Shown piece by piece: positions 10,741-42,045 of a DNA stretch of 64,000 bases (within the stretch, counting starts at the first letter, position 1; each line of letters starts with the position of its first letter). The DNA is taken from the NCBI GenBank assembly GCA_030144725.1, contig JASKMD010000005.1, forward strand, positions 3,757,404 to 3,821,403. Reading direction: 5' to 3'. The position numbers were made by a program, and so were the translations under genes. Origin of the DNA: Haematococcus lacustris. Its lineage: Eukaryota; Chlorophyta; Chlorophyceae; Chlamydomonadales; Haematococcaceae. The notes under the pieces were generated by a model. The model ran no database searches. It was not told the DNA's origin and saw only the letters and a list, made by a program, of their open reading frames with translations.

Positions 10741-11581
10741 CGCCCCGCCCCGCCCCGCCCCGCCCCGCCCCGCCCCGCCCCGCCCCGCCCCGCCCCGCCC
10801 CGCCCCGCCCCGCCCCGCCCCGCCCCGCCCCGCCCCGCCCCGCCCCGCCCCGCCCCGCCCCGCCCCGCCCCGCCCCGCCCCGCCCCGCCCCGCCCCGCCC
10901 CGCCCCGCCCCGCCCCGCCCCGCCCCGCCCCGCCCCGCCCCGCCCCGCCCCGCCCCGCCCCGCCCCGCCCCGCCCCGCCCCGCCCCGCCCCGCCCCGCCC
11001 CGCCCCGCCCCGCCCCGCCCCGCCCCGCCCCGCCCCGCCCCGCCCCGCCCCGCCCCGCCCCGCCCCGCCCCGCCCCGCCCGCCCCGCCCCGCCCCGCCCC
11101 GCCCCGCCCCGCCCCGCCCCGCCCCGCCCCGCCCCGCCCCGCCCCGCCCCGCCCCGCCCCGCCCCGCCCCGCCCCGCCCCGCCCCGCGCCGCCCCGCGCC
11201 GCCCGCGCCGCCCCGCGCCGCCCCGCGCCGCGCCGCGCCGCGCCGCCCCGCGCCGCGCCGCCCCGCGCCGCCCCGCGCCGCCCCGCGCCGCCCCGCCCCG
11301 CCCCGCCCCGCCCCGCCCCGCCCCGCCCCGCCCCGCCCCGCCCCGCCCCGCCCCGCCCCGCCCCGCCCCGCCCCGCCCCGCCCCGCCCCGCCCCGCCCCG
11401 CCCCGCCCCGCCCCGCCCCGCCCCGCCCCGCCCCGCCCCGCCCCGCCCCGCCCCGCCCCGCCCGCCGCCCCGCCCCGCCCCGCCCCGCCCCGCCCCGCCC
11501 CGCCCCGCCCCGCCCCGCCCCGCCCCGCCCCGCCCCGCCCCGCCCCGCACCGCACCGCACCGCACCGCACCGCACCGCACC
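10740..11581 (+). repeat. (CCCCG)n pentanucleotide array 2
   Basis: About 840 bp of CCCCG units on the plus strand. A block of CCCCGCGCCG variants lies at about 11185-11290, and the last units change to ACCGC. It is the same satellite as arrays 1 and 3. Confidence 0.95.
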
Positions 11582-12022
11582 GAGCGTTCTGCAAGTGGTG
11601 ATAGAGATGAAGTGGGTGTTTAGGCAACACTTCAACCAGGCTGAGTGGGGGGCCAAGGGCGTTGGCAATGTGGTGGATCAGCTTATCTGACCTGAAAGGC
11701 TGAAATCTTGGATGATGTTTGCAACACCCGTGTATGTTCTCAGCCCCCTCTATGAGCAACCCCGCAACACCCCTGCGAGCTGCACCTGCCACGGGTCCAG
11801 CCTAGGCCTGCAGACCGGGTGCCCCCAGCAGAGTAGGTGATCCAGCGGCTGCTGCACCCAGCCTGGAGCCAGCGGCATGGCAGGCCAGTGCGTGGCCTAA
11901 TGTTGTGCCATGAGGTGCCGCCTCACCCCCCTCCCCCTACCCAGGCCCCACCTCCCCCTGCCCAGACCCCACCTCTCTCTGCCTAATCCCCCCCTCCCCC
12001 TCCCCCTGCCCAGCCCCCCCAG
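11582..12022. other. Intergenic, C-rich simple sequence
   Basis: Part of 11805-11920 resembles 39250-39360 (CCCAGCCTGGAGCCAG and neighbouring blocks), a dispersed repeat found next to two of the CCCCG arrays. After that comes pyrimidine-rich CCCCACCTCC sequence. No gene was recognised. Confidence 0.4.
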
Positions 12023-12273
12023 TAGGGCGCGACCATATCATTTTTGATCATATTTCTGCATGGATATATCATCTGCCTTGTGGGCCGCCCTTGGCAGATA
12101 TGGCCGTGGCTTAGTGATCCATACATCTATAGCTAGGGGTCTCCGCTAGCCTAACCTCCGCTCGCTAAGTCTCAACTCTTCTCCACCGCCCTACAAACGG
12201 TGAAAATCACATTCCAGTCATATTCAGTCATATCGGCGTTTCCTCAGGAAAATCATATTTCGGTCGCGCCCTA
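12023..12273. mobile_element. Short TIR element (hAT-like MITE)
   Basis: This 251-bp AT-rich segment has 12-bp perfect terminal inverted repeats. It starts TAGGGCGCGACC and ends with the reverse complement. It is flanked by an 8-bp target duplication, CCCCCCAG (12015-12022 and 12274-12281). The 8-bp duplication and TAGGG ends fit hAT-type elements. It has no coding capacity. It lies about 690 bp upstream of the FtsHi start codon. Confidence 0.75.
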
Positions 12274-12281
12274 CCCCCCAG

Positions 12282-12962
12282 GCTGCGCCAGGCCCGGTGC
12301 CACCTCTCCAGGCCCAGGCTGGTTCAGGTAGCTGAACCGGGACACTAGCTAACATATAAGCTGACCTTTTGATGGAAAGCCCAGTGGTCAGGGAACGGCG
12401 CTTGCAATGTGCAGTGCATTGCAGGGCCTGGAGGCGTTGCATCCCCCTTGGCAAGGAGTACCGCAGTGCTTTGAGCTAGTTAATCACCGGCTGCCCAAGG
12501 CCGGGCAATGGCTACGCCCCCACTTACCCATCGGACGTAGTAGTTAAGCGTCAAGCTGTAAGGAACGTGCCACCAGGGATGGATTTGCAGTCATGGAGGG
12601 TGCTAACGGTGAAACTGTATAGTGTTGATACTGTAGCTGAGTAAGATATGCCACAGGCAGCACCCTGTTCCTTGTTGAAACCTGTTCCATGTATCTGATT
12701 TGCTGGTTGGCTGACTTGGAGTGATGCCCAAGGCTTGGATCGCAAGGGTATCCATCACATATGCAGGCACTGGCAAGGTGCAGCAACTGTGTTCTGTCAT
12801 TGCAAAGCCTGTGGTGTGATTACAGCTGATTGCTTGCTGCAAAAGTCCACTTTATCGCTTGCGCCTAACATTTGCGCATGCCATGCAGGCTGAAGCAATT
12901 CCTTAGCTTATGACCTGCGCCCCTGCTCATTGTTGCTTTCTAATGTAGCAGCCCCCACCGGG
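12282..12962 (+). other. Presumed promoter / 5' UTR of the FtsHi gene
   Basis: No coding feature was recognised. The stretch lies between the MITE and the ATG at 12963. No clear TATA box was seen. Confidence 0.3.
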
Positions 12963-33848
<20,886 letters not shown>

Positions 33849-34216
33849 GGCGGATTGAGCGCCCTCCTGGTGTGTGTGCAGTGCACCCTGCGTGGCCTTC
33901 TTGCTTCTTGTGCTTTTCCACCGTGCGCGGTCGTGTTTCGGGAGCCGGCGGCACCTGGCCGGTAAATGCGCCGGCCGACGACCGAAGGCCTCACCCGCCC
34001 TGCCGTCTGACCGTAATCAATGAATATATTGGGCTGCCTGCTGTGAATCGGGTGAGTGTGCCCTTTGTATCTTCAACCGACTGTGCTCACAAACGTTAGA
34101 CGCCAATGAGCCTGGCTTGCTCCTAACCTTGAGGAGAGCTACGTCACGTGAACCGGTTGCAGGCTGTAAGTAGGTCGTGAGCTTGTGGGCTGCATAGCCT
34201 AGCCTAGCCTTCTTTG
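33849..34216 (+). other. FtsHi 3' flank and dispersed repeat
   Basis: A TGTAA motif at 34165-34169 would give a 3' UTR of about 320 nt. From 34170 the sequence (GTAGGTCGTGAGCTTGTGGG onward) is repeated at about 37136-37182. No other gene was seen. Confidence 0.45.
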
Positions 34217-35709
34217 TCAGGCGACCCCAACTAACAAAAAATGACAGGAAATGATAGGAATCCGACCCCTGGTAATCAAAACGACGCCGCGTCTCAGCCA
34301 CGTGGTTTCTATTTTTGTTTCGCACATCACTGGATATAAATTCATGCCAGCTTTGCTCATGCGGGCCTCGCCGCGACCGACCGCCGCGACCGACGTGGCC
34401 CAGTAGCATCTGCAAACAGTCAGGGACAGTCGCCGCAGTCAAAACAATTCACATGGCACGCTAAACCGATGTAACGACGCCCCTCCACCCATGCTCGGAA
34501 GTATACAAGGCTGCTGCATTGCTTGACCGCTTCGTGAGTAGTACCTACTACCTGGCCACTCGGTAAGGCCACTGAAGGTGTGTAGGCCATTGCTACGTTA
34601 CCTTGCTCGACATGTTGGGTCCGATCCCTCCCGCCCGCCCTCCGCTTGCGTGTCGAGCTTGTGTCCAGCTCCGCCCTGACCCCCTGCTGCTCAGATGGAG
34701 GGGTGGGCAGCCCAGGGGCAGCACCAGCACCAGCTGCCTGCTGCTGCCAGGGGGGTGCAGCAGGAGGGGGGGGGGCAGGTAAGGGGCAGCACCAGCACCA
34801 GCTGCCTGCTGCTGCCAGGGGGGTGCAGCAGGAGGGGAGGGCAGGTAAGGGGCAGCACCAGCACCAGCTGCCTGCTGCTGCCAGGGGGTTGCAGCAGGAG
34901 AGGGGGGCAGGTCAGGGGAAGCACCAGCACCAGCTGCCTGCTGCTGCCAGGGGGGTGCAGCAGGAGGGGGGGGCAGGTCAGGGGTGGGAGGGGGTGGCGG
35001 GGCAGTGAGAGGGCTGGGAGGGGGTGGGGGGGGCTGGGAGGCTTCTGCGGGGGCTGGGAGGTGGTGGGGCTGCAAGGGGGTGCGAGGGGGCAGGGTCCAG
35101 GCGGTCGGAGTAGGCAAGTCAACTCTGCAAGGCAGAGTCGGGTCACGCCAAAGTCTATTACGGCGGGCTTGATTGATGAATTGCCGTGCTTTCTTTTCCA
35201 GCAGCTGTGTCGTAGAGCTACGAACGAAATAATGACTCGAAATTTCAGAAAGTCGCAGTGGTCAGCTTACAACATGCCGATTTGTGCAAGGAGGTACTTT
35301 TCTGTGTGACTGGCTAGAGAGAGGAACGCACCTCCCACATCCCCTGCGCGTTTGATGCAATGTCCGGTCATTACTAGCCCCACGACGGTCTTCCGACACC
35401 GCCTGCACCAATGAAAGGCTCGCGGAGCAAGCCTGGCGGGCTGAATTTAGATTGTACTTCTGGCTCGATAGCAGGCGCAGCTCCATCACTGATGCCGCTA
35501 CATACCACTAGAACAACCGGTTGTGAGCAGCTGAGGTGTGTCCGCGCTCGCTTGCGCCGGCATGGACTCTGATGCAAGGATTAAAGCGCCGCTTGCCAGT
35601 AGATGCGGCGTAATTCGCAGGTGCTAATGCAGCAAACGCTACCGAAATCAGTGCACTTTGTAGCGAGTACTTGCATGAAGATTACCAACGCCATGTTGGG
35701 ACACCCTGA
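34217..35709. mobile_element. Non-autonomous TIR DNA transposon
   Basis: This 1,493-bp insertion starts TCAGGCGACCCCAAC and ends with the reverse complement of TCAGGGTGTCCCAAC. It is flanked by a 7-bp target duplication, TTCTTTG (34210-34216 and 35710-35716). The paralogous sequence at about 37136-37215 has the same flanks joined without the insertion, which serves as an empty site. The right end resembles the ends of the transposase-bearing element at 49060-51737 (13 of 15 bases). No intact coding region was seen. Confidence 0.8.
34715..34980 (+). repeat. 66-bp tandem repeat, four copies
   Basis: Four G- and CAG-rich units of 66-68 bp, each beginning GGGGCAGCACCAGCACCAG, lie inside the TIR element. 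Open frames across them are compositional. Confidence 0.9.
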
Positions 35710-35816
35710 TTCTTTGACCTTGGACTTTTAATAACTCCATAAATTACTCTAATTACTCTAAATAAATAAAATTACTCTAAATAAATAACCCCGCGGAATA
35801 CCCGGGTGATGTGGTT

Positions 35817-36899
35817 AGGGCGCGGCTCCCCCCGCCTAATATTAGGTATTAGATTATATTAGATCTAATCCGGCCGGTATTAGATCTAATATGCGTATTA
35901 GATGACGATGTTTGATCCTGGGCGCTGTGAGTGCAGCCGTGCGACCCTAGCGCACTGGTCGCAATTGCAAGCGCGTCACATTGTCACTTCCAGTCGGCAG
36001 GCAGGCAGGCAGCTGCATTGGACTGCAATCAGATAACAGAAGTACAATGGCAAGTCTGTGGTGATGTCTGTGATAACGTCTGTGGTGATGTTGAAAGTCC
36101 AGGCTCGCAAGTTCACCGCAACCTGGGACTTTGAGTTCGTGGAGGGCATCGCCAAAGCATTCTGCTAGCGATGCCCGCGTGCATAGAACAATGAGGGCGC
36201 CAGCGTAAAAAATTTGACTCAAACTGAGAGGCAGCATCCGCTGCGATGCACACTATATACGGCACTCGTTGGCAAGTGGCGCATTGATGAGGACAACTAT
36301 AACTACTTTAACAACTTTATGAAGACTGTCATCAGCGTACGCCGCGATCTCTGGGACCTCACAGCCCGATAGTAACAATACGACAGCTGCGGCAGAGCGC
36401 AACTGGTCAGCATTGGGCCTGACCTACGAAAATAATCACTGCCACCCACCCATCTGCCACCCATCCATCGCCCAGCATGGCCTTCAGATGCACGTGCAAT
36501 GTCAACAACCGTTGTTTAGGGGTTGAGCAAGCCTCACAGGCGAAACAAAAAAAAAGAAAGAAAGAAAGACTACTCCGGTTTAACACCAGCGTGCATTAAG
36601 GGAGGACTCCGGCATGGGGCGCCGACACTGTCCCACCAGAGTTACTTTTTCGTCGTAGTGGAGTCGAACCCACGACCTCTCAGTTGTAGGTCGCCCTTCA
36701 CCAACTGAGCCACTTCACCGCACGACGGGGCGGGATCACAGGCGAAACACACAGCTTGGCGCAAATGAACAACCTACTGAGATCCCCGCGATTTGAACCC
36801 CGGTGGGAACCTGCTCTTGCCGTCTAATATTAGGTGCGTATTAGACCCGTATTATATTAGGTCGTCTAATATAGATCTAATATAGATTGACGCACCCTA
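35817..36899. mobile_element. TIR element with TATTAG-rich subterminal repeats
   Basis: This 1,083-bp segment starts TAGGGCGCGG and ends CGCACCCTA. It is flanked by a perfect 8-bp duplication, GATGTGGT (35809-35816 and 36900-36907). Both ends carry clusters of CTAATATTAGG and TTAGATCTAA, likely transposase-binding subterminal repeats. TAGGG ends and an 8-bp duplication fit hAT-like elements. A SINE is nested inside it. No transposase was seen. Confidence 0.8.
36548..36735 (-). mobile_element. tRNA-derived SINE
   Basis: The element reads on the minus strand. Its head has a polymerase III A-box, TGGCTCAGTTGG (about 36709-36698), and B-box, GGTTCGACTCC (about 36670-36660), in a tRNA-like fold with a degenerate anticodon loop. 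The tail ends in CTTT repeats and a T-run. It is flanked by a perfect 14-bp duplication, TCACAGGCGAAACA (36534-36547 and 36736-36749). A relic of the same family lies at 29876-29915. The T-run would act as a polymerase III terminator. Confidence 0.85.
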
Positions 36900-37010
36900 G
36901 ATGTGGTGCTCATTCACAAGCACTACCCTGCCCCGCAGCTGGTCCGTGCCCCTGGGCCTGCACACCACCTTGCAGCAGGCCCGCAACACCGCATCAGCAC
37001 CCCAGTCAGG

Positions 37011-37230
37011 TGTCCCCAACTAACAGAAAATGACAGGAAACCAACCCCTGGTAATCAAAACGACGCCGCGTCTCAGCCACGTGGTTTCTATTTATCACTC
37101 TATGAAATCACTATATGAAGCTCCGGGTGTTGTTAGTAGGTCGTGAGCTTGTGGGCTGCATAGCCTAGCCTAGCCTTCTTTGACCTTGGACTTTTAACAA
37201 CTCCATAAATCACTAAATGAAGTTCCGGGT
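37011..37230. repeat. Second copy of the 34.2-kb repeat family, containing the empty site
   Basis: The first half (37011-37085) matches the left end of the 34217-35709 element, starting TCAGGTGTCCCCAAC. The second half (37136-37215) matches that element's two flanks joined together. The order is permuted relative to the first copy. No gene was recognised. Confidence 0.75.
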
Positions 37231-37413
37231 GTTGTTGCACTTGGTGGTGGATGGTGGCTGACACCGCTTAAGCCGTCAGCCGTTAGGATGCTTGGCCGCC
37301 CTCCCCATCTCGGGGTTCGGGAATTTGTGCAACGCATTTCACAGCAAGGTGCACAAACAAAGGTGAACATGGGCTCAAAATGAAGTCATGCAAGTTCTCA
37401 ATTGTTCTGGAAA

Positions 37414-37568
37414 GACATGGATCTCGTGGCGGTGCACTCAAAGATGAAATCTCGTGGCGGTGCACTCAAAGATGATGGATCTCGTGGCGGTGCACTAAAG
37501 ATGAAATGCATGGCGTCATCGACAACCCTCTGTGCATCTTGTGCATGTGCGATCAATGAAAGTTACCC
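37414..37568 (+). repeat. Direct repeat, left of GGGGC array 3
   Basis: It has three tandem copies of a roughly 27-bp unit (ATCTCGTGGCGGTGCACT...) and then about 70 bp running to GTGCGATCAATGAAAGT. The final unit and tail are repeated at 38936-39033 on the other side of the array. Confidence 0.85.
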
Positions 37569-37659
37569 CCTCAAACCGAGCCTTCTCGGGGCGGGGCGCG
37601 GGGCGCAGCTGGGCGGGGCGCTGGGCGCGGCGCGGGGGGCGGCGCGGGGGGCGGCGCGG

Positions 37660-38891
37660 GGGGCGGGGCGGGGCGGGGCGGGGCGGGGCGGGGCGGGGCG
37701 GGGCGGGGCGGGGCGGGGCGGGGCGGGGCGGGGCGGGGCGGGGCGGGGCGGGGCGGGGCGGGGCGGGGCGGGGCGGGGCGGGGCGGGGCGGGGCGGGGCG
37801 GGGCGGGGCGGGGCGGGGCGGGGCGGGGCGGGGCGGGGCGGGGCGGGGCGGGGCGGGGCGGGGCGGGGCGGGGCGGGGCGGGGCGGGGCGGGGCGGGGCG
37901 GGGCGGGGCGGGGCGGGGCGGGGCGGGGCGGGGCGGGGCGGGGCGGGGCGGGGCGGGGCGGGGCGGGGCGGGGCGGGGCGGGGCGGGGCGGGGCGGGGCG
38001 GGGCGGGGCGGGGCGGGGCGGGGCGGGGCGGGGCGGGGCGGGGCGGGGCGGGGCGGGGCGGGGCGGGGCGGGGCGGGGCGGGGCGGGGCGGGGCGGGGCG
38101 GGGCGGGGCGGGGCGGGGCGGGGCGGGGCGGGGCGGGGCGGGGCGGGGCGGGGCGGGGCGGGGCGGGGCGGGGCGGGGCGGGGCGGGGCGGGGCGGGGCG
38201 GGGCGGGGCGGGGCGGGGCGGGGCGGGGCGGGGCGGGGCGGGGCGGGGCGGGGCGGGGCGGGGCGGGGCGGGGCGGGGCGGGGCGGGGCGGGGCGGGGCG
38301 GGGCGGGGCGGGGCGGGGCGGGGCGGGGCGGGGCGGGGCGGGGCGGGGCGGGGCGGGGCGGGGCGGGGCGGGGCGGGGCGGGGCGGGGCGGGGCGGGGCG
38401 GGGCGGGGCGGGGCGGGGCGGGGCGGGGCGGGGCGGGGCGGGGCGGGGCGGGGCGGGGCGGGGCGGGGCGGGGCGGGGCGGGGCGGGGCGGGGCGGGGCG
38501 GGGCGGGGCGGGGCGGGGCGGGGCGGGGCGGGGCGGGGCGGGGCGGGGCGGGGCGGGGCGGGGCGGGGCGGGGCGGGGCGGGGCGGGGCGGGGCGGGGCG
38601 GGGCGGGGCGGGGCGGGGCGGGGCGGGGCGGGGCGGGGCGGGGCGGGGCGGGGCGGGGCGGGGCGGGGCGGGGCGGGGCGGGGCGGGGCGGGGCGGGGCG
38701 GGGCGGGGCGGGGCGGGGCGGGGCGGGGCGGGGCGGGGCGGGGCGGGGCGGGGCGGGGCGGGGCGGGGCGGGGCGGGGCGGGGCGGGGCGGGGCGGGGCG
38801 GGGCGGGGCGGGGCGGGGCGGGGCGGGGCGGGGCGGGGCGGGGCGGGGCGGGGCGGGGCGGGGCGGGGCGGGGCGGGGCGGGCGGGGCGGG
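37660..38891 (+). repeat. (GGGGC)n pentanucleotide array 3
   Basis: About 1.23 kb of near-perfect GGGGC on the plus strand, the opposite orientation to arrays 1 and 2. The left edge (37590-37660) shows GCGCGGGG variants. All frames through it are artefacts. Confidence 0.97.
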
Positions 38892-38935
38892 GCCCCAGGC
38901 CTGGGTGGACATGGCAACTCCGGCTGCTCCCTGAT

Positions 38936-39033
38936 GCATCTCGTGGCAGTGCACTGATGAAATGCATGGCGTCATCCACTAACCCCTCTGTGCATCTTGT
39001 GCATGTGCGATCAACGAAAGTAACACCCTGTTC
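38936..39033 (+). repeat. Direct repeat, right of GGGGC array 3
   Basis: It matches 37484-37568 (ATCTCGTGGC.GTGCACT, then GAAATGCATGGCGTCATC, then CTCTGTGCATCTTGTGCATG), with a few substitutions and small indels. Confidence 0.85.
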
Positions 39034-39074
39034 ACTTAGGCGGCTGTTGCTGCTAGCACTGGCACCAGGGGAGG

Positions 39075-39190
39075 CTGAGGTGCAGATGCGGTGTTGCGGG
39101 CCTGCTGCAAGGTGGTGTGCAGGCCCATGGGTACAGACCAGCTCCGGGCAGGGTGGTGCTCGTGGGTGAGCACCGCACCACCCGGGTCAG
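39075..39190 (-). repeat. Inverted copy of 36903-37010
   Basis: About 100 bp, including GGGCCTGCACACCACCTTGC and CAGGCCCGCAACACCGCATC on the minus strand, is repeated in opposite orientation left of the array. The GGGGC array thus sits between inverted outer repeats and direct inner repeats. Confidence 0.8.
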
Positions 39191-40718
39191 CTCAGCAGTG
39201 AATGGCAAGCAGCCATGTGAGGAGGAGCTGGTCCATGAGCAGCCCACCAGGCGTGCAGGCTGGAAGCCCCCAGCAGGTCAGGTGGAACACCGCATGCTGC
39301 GCCCAGCCTGGAGGCAACAGCGTGATCAGCCTGTGCGGGGCCTGATGTGGTGCCCGGCAATGGCCCTCTGCAAGCCCCCACAGGGCCCCATGCAGCAGCC
39401 AGGCAGCCACACAGCCAGCAGCCTCGGGGCCTGGGCCCAGAACTTCCCCGCCAGCCAAGCGCAGCAGGCGTACCAAGGCTGAGCCAGAGGCAGCTGAGCC
39501 CACCAAGGGCACAGGCAAGGCCCAGGGCAAGGCTGCCAAAGCCAAAGCAGCGCCACAGCCATGCAGGTGGCTGGACAGGGACTGCAATGCAGCGTTGAAC
39601 ATGCAGCGCATTGGGAAGAGCAGGTGGCACCCGCTGGAGCTGTGCTGGTGGCCAGACCAGGAAGCTCTGCCAGCCAAGGGCAAGGAATACCCTGGCCTGG
39701 GGTACAAGCGGTTGCGAGACTTACCCCCCGAGGCCCAGCAGCAGCAGCAGCAGCAGCCTGCTGTGGCACAGTAGTATGTGCCCCCATTTGAGCTGTCATC
39801 AGCTTACATGAACGCATGTTTGTCATGCCAACTCTAGATTATAAACCTCCGGGGTCAGGCACTAGTGTAGGTGGTAGGCACTCATGCACCATGTCCATGT
39901 GCATTGGGTATGCTCCACACAGCCACATAACCAAAGTTTGAGTGCTCCCGCTATTGATCCCTAGTGGTCCCTTGTGGTCCGACTCAAATGTAGCCCGTAG
40001 TGTGGGACGAGGGGGCTGCAGATGGCCAAATTACAGCAGGGCATCACATGCCATGCCCATTGCCAGCACATCATGGATCAGTTTGGTAGATGAGCTGGTC
40101 ACAGCGCACACAGAGCGCACACAGAGCACTCCACCTGCAAGCTTGACAAGGCCAAGGTGCAGTTAGCACCAGCCACCTGCAACAGCCCTAGCTTCCTTCC
40201 TAGCTTCTGCCAGCTTCCTGCCTCCTCGTTCGCCTTGCATCTCAAGGACCACAACCCTGATACACCCTGCATGGTCCTTGCTAAAGGAAGCCTGAGCTGT
40301 TTTCTCTCCAGGAGCGGCTTCTGTCTGCTTGTCAAGCACTAGGAGAAGCCTGAGCTGGCTGCCTTCCAGGGGGGGCATGTAATCTCAGTCCGTCATAGTT
40401 GGCTTATTATCCTTGCGCCCCTCGCCAGGAGCTTTTCGGTTGCTGGTCCTGGAAGCAGGAATGAGAGTGTGCCATCATACAGAGCAGTGCGCAAAGCCGC
40501 AATGCCATTGTGGCTCACTTGGGGGGCCCGCCCGTGGAGTGGCCGCCAACCGCCAGAAAGCTGCGGAACAGATTGCTAGTGACGTCGTAGATCATCCTCC
40601 GCTATTTGATTGGGCCTCGTGAGTGGGCCGAGTCGTAATTATTTCAAAACCCAGTCCATTCTTCACTCGAACATTCCGTTGGCTCTTGCCTGCTGCCTCA
40701 TTGCTTGCAAGAAGCCAT
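39191..40718. other. Intergenic repeats upstream of MED22
   Basis: The stretch to about 39790 is GC-rich and partly resembles 11805-11920; it has overlapping open frames on both strands but no recognisable domain. At 39865-40025 is a dispersed repeat shared with 41862-42045; both contain a short hairpin with TTTGAGT/ACTCAAA ends. 40030-40718 holds the presumed MED22 promoter. Nothing else was recognised. Confidence 0.4.
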
Positions 40719-41201
40719 ATGGCAGACTCTCAGTTGTGGGAGGGGCTGGACCGGGAGCTCAATGCCATGGTAGACACATTCGCCAACCTGGTGAAAGCTG
40801 CCCGCATTGTTGATGAGGAGTCGGAGCAAGGGGCGCAGACGCGGGAGTCACGCAAAGAGCGCGCTCCCGGAGAATTACTAGAGGTCTGGGCAGAAAAGCT
40901 GGTGCACTCAGGGCACACGGCTCTGCATCAGATCAGCCAGCTCAAGCGCGGGGCGTTGCTCAATGACTTTGATGCATTGATGAAGGAGGTCAGGCAGGTA
41001 CGGCAGGCCTTTGATGTAGAGGTGAGCAATGTAGAGCCAGCATTAGCAGCCATCAGGAGGGAGGCTGAGGCGCTGTTGTCAGAGCTTGAGGCCAGCTACT
41101 ACTCTAGCAGTGACAAGGGGCGCTTGATCACCTTCACACCATCAGCAGAGCTTCAGGAGCTGGCACGTCTGTCCATGGATGTGCCTTCCCGCATGGCATA
41201 G
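40719..41201 (+). CDS. MED22: Mediator of RNA polymerase II transcription subunit 22
   Basis: A single-exon, 160-residue protein is started here at ATG 40719 (MADSQLWEGLDRELNAMVDT). An upstream in-frame extension has no ATG. It matches the MED22/Surf5 pattern: an N-terminal helix with ELNAMVDTFANLVKAARI, the central ISQLKRGALLNDFDALMKEV, and the hallmark EASYYSSSDKG after a long heptad-like helix. MED22 is a small helical subunit of the Mediator head module, which links activators to RNA polymerase II in the nucleus. The length is in the usual range. The absence of introns contrasts with the neighbouring large genes. The identity is from recognised motifs, not an alignment. Confidence 0.85.
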   Translation: MADSQLWEGLDRELNAMVDTFANLVKAARIVDEESEQGAQTRESRKERAPGELLEVWAEKLVHSGHTALHQISQLKRGALLNDFDALMKEVRQVRQAFDVEVSNVEPALAAIRREAEALLSELEASYYSSSDKGRLITFTPSAELQELARLSMDVPSRMA

Positions 41202-41351
41202 CCAGGGGCTTCATGTCAACGACAGCCCACACAGCACATTGCATTGCGGTGTGCATGCATTGAGCAGAAGTGCCTAGGGTTCCTCAGACTAAACTAGATG
41301 TCTCCAGGCTGAGACTCTATCATGGGCTTTGCTCAGACTGAGCCAGATGTG

Positions 41352-41640
41352 CTTATGCGCTGATGTGCTTGATCCCTGCCTTCTTCCGCCCGCCCTCCTT
41401 TGCACATTCTCCTTCTAGCATACATGCGACATAAACTTAAGTACATGCGACTTAAACTTAATCCTCTTAATGATTAAGAGGAACTGCACGGAGGCGATCC
41501 CCCACTACTGATGTTGTTCCTTCGTCCAGTGCCAATGGGGGTCTGCTTCTTTCTCAGCTGCCCAGACCGCTTTGCCATGTGCTGGACACAGCATGCAGCA
41601 CAGTAGGGGTCTCCGCATTAACAGACTCCTGACTGCAGTG
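41352..41640 (+). repeat. Dispersed repeat, copy 1 (downstream of MED22)
   Basis: About 280 bp from CTTATGCGCTGATGTG to CAGTGTGGCC is repeated in the same orientation at 47522-47780. This copy has an extra block of about 45 bp (ACTTAAGTACATGCGAC region). The pair brackets the 6-kb repeat island. Confidence 0.85.
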
Positions 41641-41861
41641 TGGCCCACGCCCTACTGAGATGTGCAGCTGGGATGGCTGCCCATCGCTGCTGGTTCGACG
41701 TGGTCCATGCTGACATCCCTCCATGAATCTCCCGTGAAACCCAAATTGCTTGAAAAGGCCACCGCCCGTCGCACTGCGCATCGCGTGATGGCTAAGAAGA
41801 AGCGGAAGGGTAGCGACGAGAAACAGAAAGGTTCGTGTCCCTAGCCGACTGTGAGCTACGT

Positions 41862-42045
41862 GTAGGTGGTAGGCGGGCTCATGTGCCATGTGCACTGGGT
41901 TTACTCCACACAGCCCAATAACACTGTTTGAGTCGGATCTAGTTAGTGGCTGCTAGTGTTTGCTAGTGGCTGCTAATGGGTACTTCTGATCCGGCTCAAA
42001 TGGAGGCCCTAGTGAGGGACAAGGGGGCTGAGCCAGATGTGGAGG
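41862..42045 (+). repeat. Dispersed repeat shared with 39865-40025
   Basis: It starts TGTAGGTGGTAGGC and ends with GGGACAAGGGGGCTG. An internal hairpin has arms TTTGAGTCGGATC and GATCCGGCTCAAA around tandem TAGTGGCTGC units. Confidence 0.75.

Noticed and set aside
36651..36735. Functional tRNA gene
   Set aside because: A- and B-boxes are good, but the anticodon loop is abnormal and acceptor pairing poor, and the segment is the head of a SINE with target duplications.
37402..39169. Frames of 450-545 codons through the GGGGC array
   Set aside because: Repeat artefacts present in several frames at once.
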